From positions 1 through 64,000 of the forward strand of contig CAXBCH010000007.1 of NCBI GenBank assembly GCA_963974125.1: a DNA stretch of 64,000 bases. The letters are read 5' to 3'. The notes beneath the pieces are model-generated. The model worked only from the letters and a program-made list of their open reading frames with translations. It was not told where the DNA came from and did not search any database. Each line of letters begins with the position of its first letter. The first letter of the stretch is position 1. This document shows, one piece after another, positions 25,141 through 35,506 of this stretch. Position numbers and translations under genes: made by a program. This DNA comes from Haliea sp963974125. GTDB taxonomy: Bacteria; Pseudomonadota; Gammaproteobacteria; Pseudomonadales; Halieaceae.

Positions 25141-26331
25141 ATGATCATCAAGCCCCGCGTACGCGGCTTTCTCTGCACCACCACCCACCCGCTTGGCTGT
25201 GCCGCCAACGTTCGTCACCAGATTGACCACGTAAGGTCACACGGTCCCATCGAGAATGGTCCGAAGCGCGTGCTGGTGATCGGCGCCTCCACCGGCTATG
25301 GCCTGGCCTCGCGGATCACCGCGGCCTTTGGCGCCGGCGCCGCCACCCTGGGGATTTTCTTCGAGAAGGAGGGTACCGAGACCAAGCCGGGTACCGCCGG
25401 CTGGTACAACAGCGCCGCCTTCCACAGCGCTGCCGAGGCCGAGGGCCTGTACGCGAAAAGCATCAACGGCGACGCCTTCAGCGACGAGATCAAGCAGAAG
25501 GCCATAGCCACCATCCGCGAGGACCTGGGCCAGGTCGACCTGGTGGTCTACAGCCTGGCGGCACCGCGGCGCCAGCATCCGGTGACCGGGGTCATCCACA
25601 CATCCACCCTGAAGCCGATCGGCAAGCCGACGGTGCAGAAAGGCGTCAATACGGACAAGCAGGAAGTACAGGATTTCCACCTGGAGCCCGCCAGCCAGGA
25701 GGAGATCGACAATACTGTCGCCGTCATGGGTGGCGAGGACTGGCAAATGTGGATCGACGCCCTGGATGAGGCCGGCGTGCTGGCCGAGGGCGCGAAAACC
25801 ACGGCCTATACCTACATTGGCGAGAAGATGACCTGGGACATCTACTGGCACGGCACCATCGGTGCGGCCAAGCAGGACCTGGACCGGCGCGTGGTCGGCA
25901 TTCGCGAGCGGCTCGCGGCAAAGGGCGGTGACGCCCGGGTGTCCGTGCTCAAGGCCGTGGTGACCCAGGCCAGCGCCGCCATTCCCGCGATGCCGATCTA
26001 CCTGGCGATCCTGTTCAAGGTGATGAAGGCGCGCGGCAGCCACGAGGGCTGTATCGAGCAGATCGACAGCCTGTTCCGCGATTCCCTCTACAGCCCCGCC
26101 CCGCAACTTGATGAGGAGGGCCGGCTGCGCGCGGACGGCAAGGAGCTGGACCCCGAAGTACAGGCGGAGGTCGCGCGGCTGTGGCAGCAGATAGACACGG
26201 ACAACCTGCACCAGCTGTCGGATTTTGCCGGCTATCGCCGCGAGTTCCTGCAGCTGTTCGGCTTCGAGGTGGACGGGGTCGACTACGAGGCGGATGTCAG
26301 TCCGCTGGTACCCATTCGCGATATGGTCTGA
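25141..26331 (+). CDS. fabV: Enoyl-ACP/enoyl-CoA reductase FabV
   Basis: FabV reduces trans-2-enoyl thioesters with NADH in the last step of fatty acid elongation, and is naturally tolerant to triclosan. The 396-residue length and the N-terminus MIIKPRVRGFLCTTTHPLGC are typical. The cofactor motif GASTGYGLASRI (~48-59) and the catalytic pair Tyr235 and Lys244, spaced by eight residues (YWHGTIGAAK), are intact. It is much longer than FabI-type reductases. The gene is followed after 4 nt by an MBL-fold hydrolase gene. A weak extended -10 (TGATACACT, 25076-25084) precedes it. No fabI is in the window. Confidence 0.96.
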   Translation: MIIKPRVRGFLCTTTHPLGCAANVRHQIDHVRSHGPIENGPKRVLVIGASTGYGLASRITAAFGAGAATLGIFFEKEGTETKPGTAGWYNSAAFHSAAEAEGLYAKSINGDAFSDEIKQKAIATIREDLGQVDLVVYSLAAPRRQHPVTGVIHTSTLKPIGKPTVQKGVNTDKQEVQDFHLEPASQEEIDNTVAVMGGEDWQMWIDALDEAGVLAEGAKTTAYTYIGEKMTWDIYWHGTIGAAKQDLDRRVVGIRERLAAKGGDARVSVLKAVVTQASAAIPAMPIYLAILFKVMKARGSHEGCIEQIDSLFRDSLYSPAPQLDEEGRLRADGKELDPEVQAEVARLWQQIDTDNLHQLSDFAGYRREFLQLFGFEVDGVDYEADVSPLVPIRDMV

Positions 26332-26335
26332 GACG

Positions 26336-27169
26336 ATGTTCGAGCACGGTATTCCCTTTACGCTCAACAGCCGCGTGCGGCGGCTGGTGGCGCCGAACCC
26401 CGGCATGATGACCGGCCCCGGTACCAACACCTATCTGCTAGGTCACGAGCAGGTCGCGGTGCTGGACCCCGGCCCGGCCATTCCGGAGCACATTGACGCT
26501 ATCCTGGAGGAGGCGGAGGGCAGGATTCGCTGGATAGTCTGCACCCACACCCACCCCGACCACTCCCCCGCCTGGCAGGCGGTGGCTGCTGCCACCGGCG
26601 CCGAAGTGATCGGCGCCCTGCCGGCGGACGACCGCTTCCAGGACGATACCTTCCAGCCGACCCTGGAGCTGTCCCATGACTGGGTCCTGCAGGCCCCGGA
26701 ATTCACCCTGCGCGCGCTGCACACCCCCGGTCACGTCAACAACCACTACTGCTTCCTGCTGGAAGAGGACGGCATGCTGTTTGCCGGCGATCACATCATG
26801 AACGGGTCCACCGTGGTGATTGTGCCCCCGGGGGGCGACATGAAGGCCTACATCGAGTCCCTGCGGCTGCTGCTGGACTACCCGCTGCAGAGCATTGCCC
26901 CCGGGCATGGCGACCTTATCCATACCCCGCGCGAGGAAGTCGCCGGGCTGGTGGAGCACCGGCTGGCCCGCGAGCGCAAGGTAATCGCGGGCCTGTCCGC
27001 GCTGGGGCAGGCGGACATGGATGCGCTGGTGAAAGTGGTCTATGACGATGTCGACCCGGCGCGGCACGAGTGGGCCAAGCTTTCGCTGGCCGCGCACCTG
27101 ATCAAGCTGGCCGCCGAGGGCCGTGCCCGGTGCGAGGCGGCGGACGGCAGTTGGGCCTGGCTGGGCTGA
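26336..27169 (+). CDS. MBL-fold metallo-hydrolase, LACTB2-like
   Basis: A 277-residue metallo-beta-lactamase-fold enzyme. The metal motif THTHPDHSPA (HxHxDH) is complete, followed by the later ligands in HTPGHVNNH, FAGDHIMNGS and PGHGDLIH. A C-terminal winged-helix-like part (~205-275, EHRLARERKVIAGL) resembles LACTB2/glyoxalase-II-related hydrolases, which cut RNA or thioesters. Function cannot be fixed from sequence. It starts 4 nt after fabV and is probably co-transcribed, which might hint at thioester hydrolysis in lipid metabolism. Confidence 0.85.
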   Translation: MFEHGIPFTLNSRVRRLVAPNPGMMTGPGTNTYLLGHEQVAVLDPGPAIPEHIDAILEEAEGRIRWIVCTHTHPDHSPAWQAVAAATGAEVIGALPADDRFQDDTFQPTLELSHDWVLQAPEFTLRALHTPGHVNNHYCFLLEEDGMLFAGDHIMNGSTVVIVPPGGDMKAYIESLRLLLDYPLQSIAPGHGDLIHTPREEVAGLVEHRLARERKVIAGLSALGQADMDALVKVVYDDVDPARHEWAKLSLAAHLIKLAAEGRARCEAADGSWAWLG

Positions 27170-27217
27170 GGTGGACAGCACACTCTGCTGTTTCCGGCCC
27201 TCGCGCGCGCGGGCTGG

Positions 27218-27245
27218 TTGCACACCGGTGAACAGTCAGTATCAT
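27218..27245 (+). promoter_or_regulatory. Sigma70-type promoter of acs
   Basis: TTGCAC (27218-27223) and TATCAT (27240-27245) are spaced by 16 nt and agree with consensus at four and five of six bases. Transcription would start near 27252, leaving a leader of about 28 nt before the acs ATG. The gap 27170-27279 also has a run of alternating CG around 27200-27211. Confidence 0.6.
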
Positions 27246-27279
27246 CGGGAATTCCCTGACCGATAACAGAAGCCTACGC

Positions 27280-29220
<1,941 letters not shown>

Positions 29221-29229
29221 TCGGGCTGC

Positions 29230-29895
29230 TCAATACAGCTCAGCCAGTGCAAGCCTGCCGCCCCCGCTGCGGTGGGCAATCTGCGCCAGCAGCAATTCCG
29301 CGGTGGCAAGCGCATCGAGCAGGGCATTGTGGGCACTGTGGGCAGGCAATCCGTAGCGGGCGCGGCACGCCTGCAGGGTCAGCGCACCCGTCGTCAGGGG
29401 GCTGCCGCGGCGTTCGCGCCGTTTTCGTTCCAGCGCCAGGGTGTCCACCACCGGCAACAGCAATGGCGCACCGTAGAGCTGTCGGCTGAGGCGGTTCAGG
29501 TAGGCGAGGTCCAGCGGCGCGTGATGCAAGACCAGCACCTTGCCCGCCGCGGCCTGCAGCAGCGCGGCCATTGCCGCCGAGGGTGGTGAGGCCGCCGCAA
29601 GGTCGCGATCGTGGATCTGGTGGATGGTGGCGCTTTGCCCTACCCCGTGTTCGCTGGCGACCAGGTGCTGGCGCGCCGTGTCCAGCTGTACGACTCCCTC
29701 CGCAACTGTGACCCAACCGAGGCTCAGCAGCTCTCCCCGGGCCGGATCCAGCGAGGACATTTCCGCATCGCAGGCCAGGAACGACAGCGAGCGCCAGTCA
29801 CTGTGACGCCGGGGTAGCGGCTCGCGCCAGCAGGCTTGCAGTGGCGTCGCCGCTACCCGCCGCGCCCAGCGCAGCCGCCGCAGCGCCAGCCACAT
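29230..29895 (-). CDS. DnaQ-like DEDDh 3'-5' exonuclease
   Basis: A 221-residue exonuclease of the RNase T/DnaQ fold. The first acidic motif is seen in LACDAEMSSLDP (Asp and Glu at ~43-45), the second in LVLHHAPLDLAYL and the third as HSAHNALLDALATAELL, giving the DEDDh set. The usual N-terminal DxE is present as DAE. It begins one base into the stop of the DUF294 gene (TGATG overlap), so it is translationally coupled. Such an exonuclease is a recurring last gene of the DUF4212/symporter operon in marine gammaproteobacteria, but its role there is unknown to me. Confidence 0.85.
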   Translation of the reverse strand: MWLALRRLRWARRVAATPLQACWREPLPRRHSDWRSLSFLACDAEMSSLDPARGELLSLGWVTVAEGVVQLDTARQHLVASEHGVGQSATIHQIHDRDLAAASPPSAAMAALLQAAAGKVLVLHHAPLDLAYLNRLSRQLYGAPLLLPVVDTLALERKRRERRGSPLTTGALTLQACRARYGLPAHSAHNALLDALATAELLLAQIAHRSGGGRLALAELY

Positions 29896-31775
29896 CAGCC
29901 CAGGCCTGCCCTGTAGGTCAGGCGCAGCGCGGCCTGGGCCTGGTCAATAATGGTAAAGGCGTCCCGCAACTGCTCCCGCGCCATGGTTGGCAGCCCGCGC
30001 GGGTTGAGGAAATTGTCGGTTTTGTCGCCGCGCAGCAGCTGCTCACACTGCTGTTGCAGGCGCTGCTGCTGGATGCAGTGCAGGGCGTCGGCCAGGTTGC
30101 GACTGTCGGTCATGGCCAGGTGCCGCTCCCGGACCAGTGCCTGCAGCCTCTCGTCCGTGTTCACCGCTGTAATCCGGTGGGCGAGGGCGTGCAGGCGCGC
30201 AATATCGGTCAGTAGCAGGACGCCGCGTTTTTTCAGATCCACCGCGTCCCGGTGTTCGCCGTCGCGCTCTACCACAAAGCGGCGGAAAATCCCCAGGGGC
30301 GGGCTGTTGTCGAGGGCGTTGGCGGCCAGCGCCGCCAGGAAGATGGAGTTTTGCGAGGCCTGTTGCAGCATCTCTGCCTGCAGCGCGTCGCAGAGACTGG
30401 CATCGCCATGGATTGCCCGCAGGTCGAAGAAAATGCTCACCCGCATCACCGCCTCCGGGGTCGGGGTGGCGGCCCAGCGGCGCACGGTTTCCCGCCACTG
30501 CGACAGTGGCTGGCGCCAGTTGTCCGTGGTCGCCATGACTTCGCCGTTGCAGTAGGGGTAACCGCAGAGGTTGAGTCCGTCGCACACCTTGCGAGCCAGT
30601 GCGGCAAACCAGGGTGCATGCTCCGGCCGGGCATCATCGGCCAGGATCATGCCATTGTCCTGGTCGGCGCCCAGCAGCTGCTCGGCGCGGGCCTGGGAAC
30701 CGAATGCTGTCCAGCACCATGCTGCCGGGGCCGGGCCAAGCTCTGCCTCCGCCAACTGGATCAGGCGCACAGTGACCGCATCGGTAATGGCGGTCAGGAC
30801 CCGGCCAAGCTGCGGTGCGCGCATGCCGGCCTGGTGCCACTGCAGTACCAGTTGCGGCAGGCCGGCGAGTACCTCGCGGATGTCTTCGGCGCAGTCCTGG
30901 CGCGAGACATGCTGGACCAGGTAAACAGGGTCATCCTGGCGCGCGAGAATCAGGTCGGAGCTGGTAATGATTCCCGCCAGATGACCGTCTTCGGTTACCG
31001 GCAGATGGTGGTAACCGCGGCGGGTCATCAGCAGGGTGGCGTCAAACAGGGTGCTGTCGGCGTCGATGGTCTCGGGGGCCGGAGACATCACCGCCGCGAC
31101 CGGCGTACTGGCGGGCAGCGCTTCGGCCACGTGGCGTGTGCGCAGGTCGCGGTCGGTAATGATGCCCGCGAGCGCGCCTCCCTCCAGGATCAGGGCGGAG
31201 GACACCCGGCGCACGGTCATGGCCCTGGCCACCGCCTGCACGGAGTCGCTGGGGGTGACGGTCAGCAAGTCCGTACTCATGCTGTCGCGCAGGCCCTGCA
31301 GCAAGGTATTTGCAGCAGGCTGGTGGCGGGCCGCCCGCCGCAGGCGGCGGCTGCGCTGGCTGCTGAAGTGGCGATCGAAGGGGCGGTTGCGCTGGCGCAG
31401 GCGCTGGTAGGCTGCATCCGGCAGCAGATAGAGCAGGGCATCCTCGATCACGATGGCGCTGACATCCCCCCGGCCGGCGTTCAGGCCGCCGAGGTGAAAG
31501 CTTTCGCCCTCACCCAGCCGGTCCAGCAGCTTGTGGTCCCCGTCGCGCAGGTCAACCGCACCGCTGCGGACAATGCGCAGGCCCTGCTCCGGTGCCTCCA
31601 CAGCCAGGCTGCTGCCGTGCACATGGTAGCTGATGCGGAGTGCCGCCAGGGCTTCTTCCAGCTCGGCCGCGGGCAACTCCCGGAAGGGCGGGGTCTGGCG
31701 GAGAAAATCCGCCACCGGCGCCAGATCGACGATCGGGCACAGGGCGTCAGGCTGGTCCCCGGAGCCGCGGTTCAT
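29895..31775 (-). CDS. Cyclic-nucleotide-binding/CBS/DUF294 nucleotidyltransferase-like protein
   Basis: A 626-residue cytoplasmic signalling protein. Order of domains: cNMP-binding-like beta roll (~15-130), paired CBS domains (~165-285, MSTDLLTVTPSDSVQ... and VMSPAPETIDADSTL...), DUF294 putative nucleotidyltransferase (~310-450, with FGSQARAEQLLGADQDNGMI holding the GS and D-x-D type residues) and a C-terminal substrate-binding helical domain (~470-620). This architecture is common beside acetate-type sodium symporters and acs, where it is thought to sense adenylate or nucleotide state and tune uptake. Whether it transfers nucleotides is untested. It starts 5 nt after the symporter stop. Confidence 0.87.
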   Translation of the reverse strand: MNRGSGDQPDALCPIVDLAPVADFLRQTPPFRELPAAELEEALAALRISYHVHGSSLAVEAPEQGLRIVRSGAVDLRDGDHKLLDRLGEGESFHLGGLNAGRGDVSAIVIEDALLYLLPDAAYQRLRQRNRPFDRHFSSQRSRRLRRAARHQPAANTLLQGLRDSMSTDLLTVTPSDSVQAVARAMTVRRVSSALILEGGALAGIITDRDLRTRHVAEALPASTPVAAVMSPAPETIDADSTLFDATLLMTRRGYHHLPVTEDGHLAGIITSSDLILARQDDPVYLVQHVSRQDCAEDIREVLAGLPQLVLQWHQAGMRAPQLGRVLTAITDAVTVRLIQLAEAELGPAPAAWCWTAFGSQARAEQLLGADQDNGMILADDARPEHAPWFAALARKVCDGLNLCGYPYCNGEVMATTDNWRQPLSQWRETVRRWAATPTPEAVMRVSIFFDLRAIHGDASLCDALQAEMLQQASQNSIFLAALAANALDNSPPLGIFRRFVVERDGEHRDAVDLKKRGVLLLTDIARLHALAHRITAVNTDERLQALVRERHLAMTDSRNLADALHCIQQQRLQQQCEQLLRGDKTDNFLNPRGLPTMAREQLRDAFTIIDQAQAALRLTYRAGLG

Positions 31776-31780
31776 GCTGT

Positions 31781-33511
31781 TCAGTGGTCCTGCGCCGCAC
31801 TGGCGCCGACCGGAACCCGGATGTGCTCGACCAGCTCCTGCACCGACACCGGCGGCGCTTGCGTGAAGCGGCTGACCAGCAGGGCCACGGCGAAGTTCAC
31901 CACGGCGCCAATGGCGCCAAAGGCGTTGGGCTCTATGCCCAGGAACCAGTTCGGCGGCATGTCGCCGAGAAAGGCAGTGGAGGGTATGAACATGATCCCC
32001 ATGTGCTGGAACACATAGAGCAGGGTCACGCCAATGCCGGCCACCATGCCTGCAACCGCGCCCTCCTTGCTCACCCGGCTGGAAAATATGCCCATCATCA
32101 GCGCCGGGAAAATGGACGAGGCGGCGAGCCCAAAGGCCAGTGCCACCGTGCCGGCGGCAAAACCCGGCGGATTGAATCCGAGATAGCCGGCGCCGACGAT
32201 CGCCGCCGCCATGGCCAGCCGGCTGGCGCGCAGCTCGGCCCGCTCGGAAATATTGGGCCTGATCATGCCCTTGAGCAGATCGTGGGAAATGGCGGAGGCG
32301 ATAGCCAGCAGCAGTCCCGCTGCCGTTGACAGCGCCGCGGCCAGGCCGCCGGCAGCGACCAGGGCGATTACCCAGTTGGGCAGCTGGGCGATCTCGGGGT
32401 TGGCCAGCACCATGATGTCGTTGTCGATGGTGACCATTTCATTGACCGCGGGATCGGCGCTGTACTGGATGCGGCCGTCGTCGTTCCTGTCCTCGAAGGC
32501 CAGCAGCCCGGTTTTTTCCCAGTTCCGGAACCACTGCGGCCGCTCCTCGTAAACCAGGTACTCACCCGGAGAGGGCTCGATGGTCTGCATCAGGTTCAGG
32601 CGCGCCATGCCCGCGACAGCCGGTGCGGTAGTGTAGAGAATGGCGATAAACAGCAGCGCCCAGCCCGCCGAGCTGCGCGCATCGCGCACCTTGGGCACGG
32701 TAAAGAAGCGGATGATGACGTGGGGCAGGCCGGCGGTGCCGATCATCAGCGACGCGGTATAGGCAAACATGTTGAGACCGCTGAGGCGGAAGTCGGTGGT
32801 GTACTCGTGGAAGCCGAGGTCCTGGACGATCAGGTCCAGCTTGTCCAGCAGATAGGTGTCGGATCCCGCGAGGGTACTGCCCAGCCCCAGCTGCGGTATC
32901 GGGTTGGCGGTGAGCTGCAGGCTGATGAAGATGGCGGGGATGGTGTAGGCCATGATCAGTACGCAGTACTGGGCGATCTGGGTATAGGTAATCCCCTTCA
33001 TGCCACCGAGGACCGCGTAGAAGAACACGATGCACATGCCCACCAGCAGGCCGGTGCCGTAGTCCACTTCGAGGAAGCGGGAGAAGGCAACCCCGATGCC
33101 TTTCATCTGCCCGATGACGTAGGTGACCGAGCAGATGATGAGGCAGATCACCGCCACCACCCGCGCCGTGCGGGAGTAGAAGCGGTCGCCAATGAACTCG
33201 GGCACGGTGAACTTGCCGTATTTGCGCAGATACGGGGCCAGCAGCAGTGCCAGAATGACGAAGCCGCCGGTCCAGCCCATCAAGAATACCGAGCCGCCAT
33301 AGCCCATGAAGGCGATCATGCCGGCCATGGAGATGAACGAGGCGGCGGACATCCAGTCAGCCGCCGTGGCCATGCCATTGGCCACCGGATGCACACCGCC
33401 GCCGGCGACGTAGAAATCCCGGGTCGATCCGGCCCGGGACCAGATGGCGATGCCGATGTAGAGTGCGAAGCTGGCGCCAACCACCAGGTAGGTCAGGGTT
33501 TTCAGCTCCAC
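31781..33511 (-). CDS. Sodium:solute symporter, VC_2705/ActP-like
   Basis: A 576-residue SSS-family symporter with about 13 membrane spans. The N-terminus (LTYLVVGASFALYIGIAIWS) leads into the family signature DFYVAGGGVHPVANGMATAADWMSAASFI, with sodium-site residues in the ADWMSAASF stretch. A large extra loop (~315-375, with EDRNDDGRIQYSAD) lies between two spans and is typical of the VC_2705 subfamily that pairs with DUF4212 proteins. Likely substrates are acetate or other short carboxylates, supported by the adjacent acs gene. It begins 3 nt after the DUF4212 stop. Confidence 0.92.
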   Translation of the reverse strand: MELKTLTYLVVGASFALYIGIAIWSRAGSTRDFYVAGGGVHPVANGMATAADWMSAASFISMAGMIAFMGYGGSVFLMGWTGGFVILALLLAPYLRKYGKFTVPEFIGDRFYSRTARVVAVICLIICSVTYVIGQMKGIGVAFSRFLEVDYGTGLLVGMCIVFFYAVLGGMKGITYTQIAQYCVLIMAYTIPAIFISLQLTANPIPQLGLGSTLAGSDTYLLDKLDLIVQDLGFHEYTTDFRLSGLNMFAYTASLMIGTAGLPHVIIRFFTVPKVRDARSSAGWALLFIAILYTTAPAVAGMARLNLMQTIEPSPGEYLVYEERPQWFRNWEKTGLLAFEDRNDDGRIQYSADPAVNEMVTIDNDIMVLANPEIAQLPNWVIALVAAGGLAAALSTAAGLLLAIASAISHDLLKGMIRPNISERAELRASRLAMAAAIVGAGYLGFNPPGFAAGTVALAFGLAASSIFPALMMGIFSSRVSKEGAVAGMVAGIGVTLLYVFQHMGIMFIPSTAFLGDMPPNWFLGIEPNAFGAIGAVVNFAVALLVSRFTQAPPVSVQELVEHIRVPVGASAAQDH

Positions 33512-33514
33512 GGG

Positions 33515-33781
33515 CTAGTCCTCTTCGACGCCGAATTCGCGATCCAGCGCCGCCATCCTGCGGCTGTAATAGAAGATCAGCAGGACGAAGACATAGATGG
33601 AACCCTGTTGCGCGAACCAGAACCCGAGCTTGTAACCGCCGATCTGGATCTGGTTCAGCTGCTCCACGAACAGGATACCGCAGCCGAAACTCACCACAAA
33701 CCAGATCACCAGCAGTTTCGCCATCAGGGCCAGGTTGCGGCGCCAGTAGGCGCGGGCCTGTTGTTCACTCAAACGCGGCAT
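33515..33781 (-). CDS. DUF4212 small subunit of sodium/substrate symporter
   Basis: An 88-residue membrane protein with two hydrophobic segments (~22-42, LLVIWFVVSFGCGILF; ~55-75, GSIYVFVLLIFYYSRRM) and the family motifs AYWRRNL and YKLGFWFAQQGSI. DUF4212 proteins are always found directly upstream of VC_2705-type symporters and are annotated as their small subunit. The start at 33781 is fixed by GGGGAGAG 6-7 nt upstream; the 48 extra codons of the longer frame have no support. It is the first gene of the operon; the promoter must lie in the 109-bp gap after cls. Confidence 0.9.
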   Translation of the reverse strand: MPRLSEQQARAYWRRNLALMAKLLVIWFVVSFGCGILFVEQLNQIQIGGYKLGFWFAQQGSIYVFVLLIFYYSRRMAALDREFGVEED

Positions 33782-33890
33782 CAGGGTGCTCTCCCCGTGT
33801 GTTATTGGTACCTGCGGCGGGACTATAGCATCGGTTCGCCGCAGCGGGTATTCCAGCCCCGGTAGCCGCAATACCTTGCTGGATGCGCGG

Positions 33891-35372
33891 CTAGAGGTAG
33901 GGCTGGAACAGCCAGAAAAAGGCATCTCGCAGCCGCACCGGCAGCGAGCGGCTGTCCATCTCCTCCAGGGTGACCGGTGCTGACAGCTGGTAGCGGCGAT
34001 GCGCCTCCAGTGCCAGTTGCAGCACGGTATCCCCGGAGAACAGTTCCAGGTTGAGCTCGAAATTCAGCCGCAGGCTGCGCGGATCGAGGTTGGCCGAGCC
34101 CACCTGCGCATAGCAGCGGTCCGCCACGAACAGCTTGGCGTGGGAGAAGGGCGGCGGTTGATAGCGGATCTCTACCCCGTAAAGCAGCAGTTCCCAGAGC
34201 AGGTTGCGGGATGCCCAGTGTACGAAGGGCAGGTTGTTGACCGCCGGCAGCAGGATCACCACCCGCACCCCACGCAGGGCTGCCGACTGCAGGCTGGCGA
34301 CCATTTCCCGCGACGGCAGGAAATAGGGTGTGATGATCAGGATCTCTTCCCGGGCGGCAGAGATGGCGCCCATCAGGGTCTGGGAAATCTTGTCGAGGTC
34401 GTCGCCGGGGCCGTCACTGATGCAGCGACAGAAGACCGCGCCGTCCGTGAGCGGCTCAATACTCCGGCACAATGGCGGCAGCGTCTCGCCGGTGGTGATC
34501 CGCCAATCAGTCAGGAAGACCTCCTCCAGCTGGCCAAGAATCGGACCCTGGACGCGAAAGTGCAGGTCGGCGGCGTGCTTGCGGGAGTCCGATGTCAGCA
34601 GATGACGGTCGCCGATATTGATGCCGCCGGTGAAGGCTTCCCGGTCATCCACCAGCAGGATCTTGCGGTGATTGCGCAGGTTGACAGACAGTGAGGGTGG
34701 CAGCAGGCGCGGGGGCAGGAAACGTGCTGCCGGCAGCTCGGCCCGGCGCAGCAGGCGTCCGATCCGCGGCCAGGAATAAAGCTCGCCAAAGCCGTCCACC
34801 AGGACCCGCACTTCGACCCCGCGCTCCCGGGCGGCGGCCAGCGCCGCCACGAACTGGCGTCCGGTGCGATCGGATTCGAAAATATAGCTGCACAGCAGAA
34901 TGCGCCGCTCGGCCCTGGCGATGGCCGCCAGCATCGCGGGGTAGGCCTCCTCGCCGTTGTGCAGGGTCAGTACCCGGTTGCCGGCCACCAGTGGCTGGGT
35001 GGTCATGCGCCCCGAAACCCGGGCGAAAGGTTTGAACTCGCTGCCGAGGCCGGCTGGAGTGGCGGTATTCGTCCCGGTGACAACACCGCGCTCGTGACCG
35101 ACCTGCAGCAACGGCCGCCTCTGGCCACCGAGCCGGTGGGCATGACTGCGCACGCGGTTGATACCGAACAGGTAATACAGCGCGGGTCCCAGCAGGGGGA
35201 ACAGCAGGGTCACCGCTATCCAGGCGATGGCGGCGCGGGAATCCCGCTTGTAGAGCATGGCGTGGACGACGGCGAGCAGGGCAATGGCCAGGTACAGTGC
35301 GCCCAGCAGCCACTGCCACAGTGGCTCTCCCAGAAGCCGCAGTAGGTCCGTTACTATCTGATCGACATCCAT
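33891..35372 (-). CDS. cls: Cardiolipin synthase
   Basis: A 493-residue phospholipase-D-type cardiolipin synthase of the inner membrane. Two N-terminal spans (~15-35 LLGALYLAIALLAVVHAML, ~45-65 IAWIAVTLLFPLLGPALYYL) are followed by two HKD catalytic motifs, NHRKILLVDDREAFTGG (~230-246) and FSHAKLFVADRCYAQVGSAN (~405-424). The NRVRSHAHR stretch after the second span and the C-terminal LRDAFFWLFQPYL are typical of ClsA-like enzymes. I start at the ATG at 35372 (MDVDQIV); the longer frame covers the divergent promoter region. The gene is divergent from the AlkK-like ligase. Confidence 0.93.
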   Translation of the reverse strand: MDVDQIVTDLLRLLGEPLWQWLLGALYLAIALLAVVHAMLYKRDSRAAIAWIAVTLLFPLLGPALYYLFGINRVRSHAHRLGGQRRPLLQVGHERGVVTGTNTATPAGLGSEFKPFARVSGRMTTQPLVAGNRVLTLHNGEEAYPAMLAAIARAERRILLCSYIFESDRTGRQFVAALAAARERGVEVRVLVDGFGELYSWPRIGRLLRRAELPAARFLPPRLLPPSLSVNLRNHRKILLVDDREAFTGGINIGDRHLLTSDSRKHAADLHFRVQGPILGQLEEVFLTDWRITTGETLPPLCRSIEPLTDGAVFCRCISDGPGDDLDKISQTLMGAISAAREEILIITPYFLPSREMVASLQSAALRGVRVVILLPAVNNLPFVHWASRNLLWELLLYGVEIRYQPPPFSHAKLFVADRCYAQVGSANLDPRSLRLNFELNLELFSGDTVLQLALEAHRRYQLSAPVTLEEMDSRSLPVRLRDAFFWLFQPYL

Positions 35373-35461
35373 TGCCCTGCTCTGGTGTGGCCCCAAGCGT
35401 TGATTGTAGCCCCCTGCAGCCGCGACCGCGAACCGGTAATAGCAAATGCCGGGCAAGCCGT

Positions 35462-35467
35462 TACAAT
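35462..35467 (+). promoter_or_regulatory. -10 box candidate for the AlkK-like ligase gene
   Basis: TACAAT matches five of six -10 positions and would start transcription near 35474, about 33 nt before the ATG. The -35 region 17 nt upstream is poor. A clear ribosome-binding site AGGAG lies at 35496-35500. The 134-bp gap 35373-35506 must also hold the cls promoter on the other strand. Confidence 0.4.
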
Positions 35468-35506
35468 GCGGGGAACAATAATTGGCCACAGGAACAGGAG
35501 TACACC